7,568 nucleotides of DNA from CASQEL01 sp036655975. GTDB lineage: Bacteria; Desulfobacterota; Desulfovibrionia; Desulfovibrionales; Desulfovibrionaceae. Under the pieces are notes generated by a model. The model had not been told where the DNA came from, did no database searches, and saw only the letters and a list, made by a program, of their open reading frames with translations. Shown here piece by piece: positions 6,279 to 7,568 of the stretch. The stretch spans positions 1 to 7,568 of the forward strand of contig JAVVPD010000098.1 in assembly GCA_036655975.1 (NCBI GenBank), given 5' to 3'. Position numbers and translations under genes: made by a program. The stretch's first letter is position 1. Every line of letters starts with the position of its first letter.

Positions 6279-6952
6279 TGACAGGCGCGTGGCACATTGC
6301 TACCAAAGACTTGCACATGGTGCTTATGCGGGGTAGCGGGCTGGTGCAGGCTTTGTTATTGGGGCTGATCATGCTTTTTGTGTTCAGCTTGTCGCAGCAG
6401 GTGGGCGAAACCATGAGCCCGCAAGGGGCGGCCACAATTTTCTGGCTGGCTTCGGCCTTTTGCCAAGTTCTGATTTTTAATACCCTCTATGCTTTGGAAG
6501 AAGCCAATGGCGCGCGCCTTGGTTTGTTGTTGATGCCCCGCCCCGTGCAGTCCGTGTGGTTGGGTAAGGCTTTGGGAGCGTTGGCGCTCTTGCTCTTGGC
6601 ACAATTGGTGTTTTTGCCCGCCACCATTGTATTTTTGGGACAGAATATTTCCGTGCTTTGGCCGTGGGCCTTGTTGGCCCTTGTGCTGGTGGATGTGGGC
6701 ATGGTGGCGGTGGGTTCTTTGCTCGGGGCATTGTCACAGGGGCAAGCCGCGCGGGAATCCCTGTTGAGCATTGTGCTTTTCCCCTTGCTTATTCCTTTGT
6801 TGCTCGCGGGCATACGGGTGGGTGCGGGAGCTTTTGCCGAGGCCCTTCCCGAGGGTTTTCATTCGTGGTTGGGCGTGGCTGCCGCCTTTGACGCATTGTT
6901 CTTGGGCGCGGGGCTGATACTCTTTGAATTTGTGTACGCAGGAGAAGAATAA
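6275..6952 (+). CDS. ccmB: Heme exporter permease CcmB
   Basis: CcmB is the membrane subunit of the CcmAB ABC complex in cytochrome c maturation. The 225-residue length matches the family (E. coli 220). About six hydrophobic segments are visible (near 23-40, 54-72, 99-120, 127-152, 162-181 and 197-220). Family-typical stretches are the N-terminal KDL, TLYALEEANGARLGLLLMPRP (70-90, the cytoplasmic coupling region) and FPLLIPLLLAG (169-179). The start ATG at 6275 overlaps the ccmA stop as ATGA; a second ATG directly follows at 6278, and either could be used. A G-rich stretch GGGGG lies six bases before 6275. The stop TAA is directly followed by the ATG of ccmC. Confidence 0.94.
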   Translation: MMTGAWHIATKDLHMVLMRGSGLVQALLLGLIMLFVFSLSQQVGETMSPQGAATIFWLASAFCQVLIFNTLYALEEANGARLGLLLMPRPVQSVWLGKALGALALLLLAQLVFLPATIVFLGQNISVLWPWALLALVLVDVGMVAVGSLLGALSQGQAARESLLSIVLFPLLIPLLLAGIRVGAGAFAEALPEGFHSWLGVAAAFDALFLGAGLILFEFVYAGEE

Positions 6953-7568
6953 ATGCCGCAAGGTATTGTCCTATTAGCGACCACTGGCGCGGTGCTGCTG
7001 GCTTTGTGCCAAGGCCTGATTTATATATATGCCCCCGTGGAAGCGGTCATGGGTATTGTGCAGAAAATTTTTTATATCCACTTGCCTTTGGCATGGTGGG
7101 CTTTTGCCAGCTTTTTTGTGGTTTTTGTGGCTTCCATTGCGTTTTTGCGTACCCGCGCGGCCCGTTGGGATCGTCTGGCGGGGGCAGCGGCGGAAGTGGG
7201 GGTGCTGTGCAGTACCTTAGCCCTGATGACCGGCTCCCTGTGGGCGCGGCATTCATGGGGCGTGTGGTGGACGTGGGATCCACGGTTGACCACCACATTA
7301 ATCTTGTGGTTTGTGTACACGGCCTATTTGGTGTTGCGTACTTTAGATATATCGGAAGCGCGCCGTGGTAAAATTTGCGCCGTGGTGGGGATTGTGGCTT
7401 TTATTGACGTGCCGTTGGTGTTTATTTCGGCGCGTTTGTGGCGTTCCATCCATCCGGCGGTGTTCGCAGCGCGCGGGGGTGGTTTGGACGAGGCCATGAA
7501 AATAACTGTAATAACATGTGTGGTGGCCTTTGGTTTTATCTGGGCCGCTTTGGTGCTAGCGCGCAAGG
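6953..7568 (+). CDS. ccmC: Heme transporter CcmC, 3' end outside window
   Basis: CcmC binds heme on the periplasmic side and loads it onto CcmE. The first 205 residues are present; E. coli CcmC has about 245, so some 40 residues or fewer are probably missing to the right. The WWD motif reads SWGVWWTWDPRLT (101-113), with the Asp-Pro-Arg-Leu-Thr form that separates CcmC from CcmF and CcsA. The two conserved heme-ligand histidines are His43 (FYIHLPLAWW) and His167 (RSIHP). Hydrophobic segments are visible near 5-26, 42-65, 77-97, 114-130, 141-160 and 184-202. The ATG abuts the ccmB stop with no gap, and AGGAG (6940-6944) lies eight bases upstream inside ccmB. The frame stays open to the window edge. 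Confidence 0.95.
   Translation, partial: MPQGIVLLATTGAVLLALCQGLIYIYAPVEAVMGIVQKIFYIHLPLAWWAFASFFVVFVASIAFLRTRAARWDRLAGAAAEVGVLCSTLALMTGSLWARHSWGVWWTWDPRLTTTLILWFVYTAYLVLRTLDISEARRGKICAVVGIVAFIDVPLVFISARLWRSIHPAVFAARGGGLDEAMKITVITCVVAFGFIWAALVLARK

Noticed and set aside
6953..7568. Frameshifted or broken ccmC, because overlapping plus-strand frames are open here
   Set aside because: The frame starting at 6953 is open to the edge and contains the WWD motif and both histidines in order.

Overview
The window looks like ordinary chromosome from a mid-GC Gram-negative bacterium, most likely a sulfate reducer of the Desulfovibrio group (Desulfobacterota). The main reason is the heme chaperone gene ccmE. 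Its product carries Cys-Pro-Ser-Lys-Tyr (a CXXXY motif) where most proteobacteria have HXXXY, a variant described from Desulfovibrio and some archaea. The taxonomic call is an inference from protein character, not from a database match.

Layout. Bases 1-346 are the right end of an insertion sequence: the last 79 codons of an ISL3-type transposase, followed by a 28-bp terminal repeat present twice in perfect tandem. Next, on the minus strand, come a strong intrinsic terminator (378-409), an initiator tRNA-fMet gene with encoded CCA (418-494) and its sigma70-like promoter (532-560). Also on the minus strand is an AbgA-like M20 amidohydrolase gene (627-1946). A 153-bp divergent intergenic region (1947-2099) separates it from a plus-strand gene for a DUF21/CBS membrane protein (2100-3140). 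The two predicted promoters there are back to back and share one -35 region.

From 3155 to the right edge lies a cytochrome c maturation (System I) operon in the order ccmE-ccmF-ccmA-ccmB-ccmC. It is preceded by a consensus-like promoter (TTGTCA, 17 bp, TATAAA). ccmF-ccmA and ccmA-ccmB overlap, and ccmB-ccmC abut exactly, which suggests translational coupling. ccmC runs off the window after 205 codons. ccmD, ccmG and ccmH are not visible here.

How the genes work together. CcmA (ATPase) and CcmB (permease) form the ABC module that releases holo-CcmE from CcmC. CcmC loads heme onto CcmE, and CcmF is the heme lyase that attaches it to apocytochromes. Sulfate reducers are rich in multiheme c-type cytochromes, so the cluster fits the proposed host. 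The amidohydrolase and the DUF21/CBS protein have no evident link to heme. All promoter, terminator and hairpin calls were made by eye.
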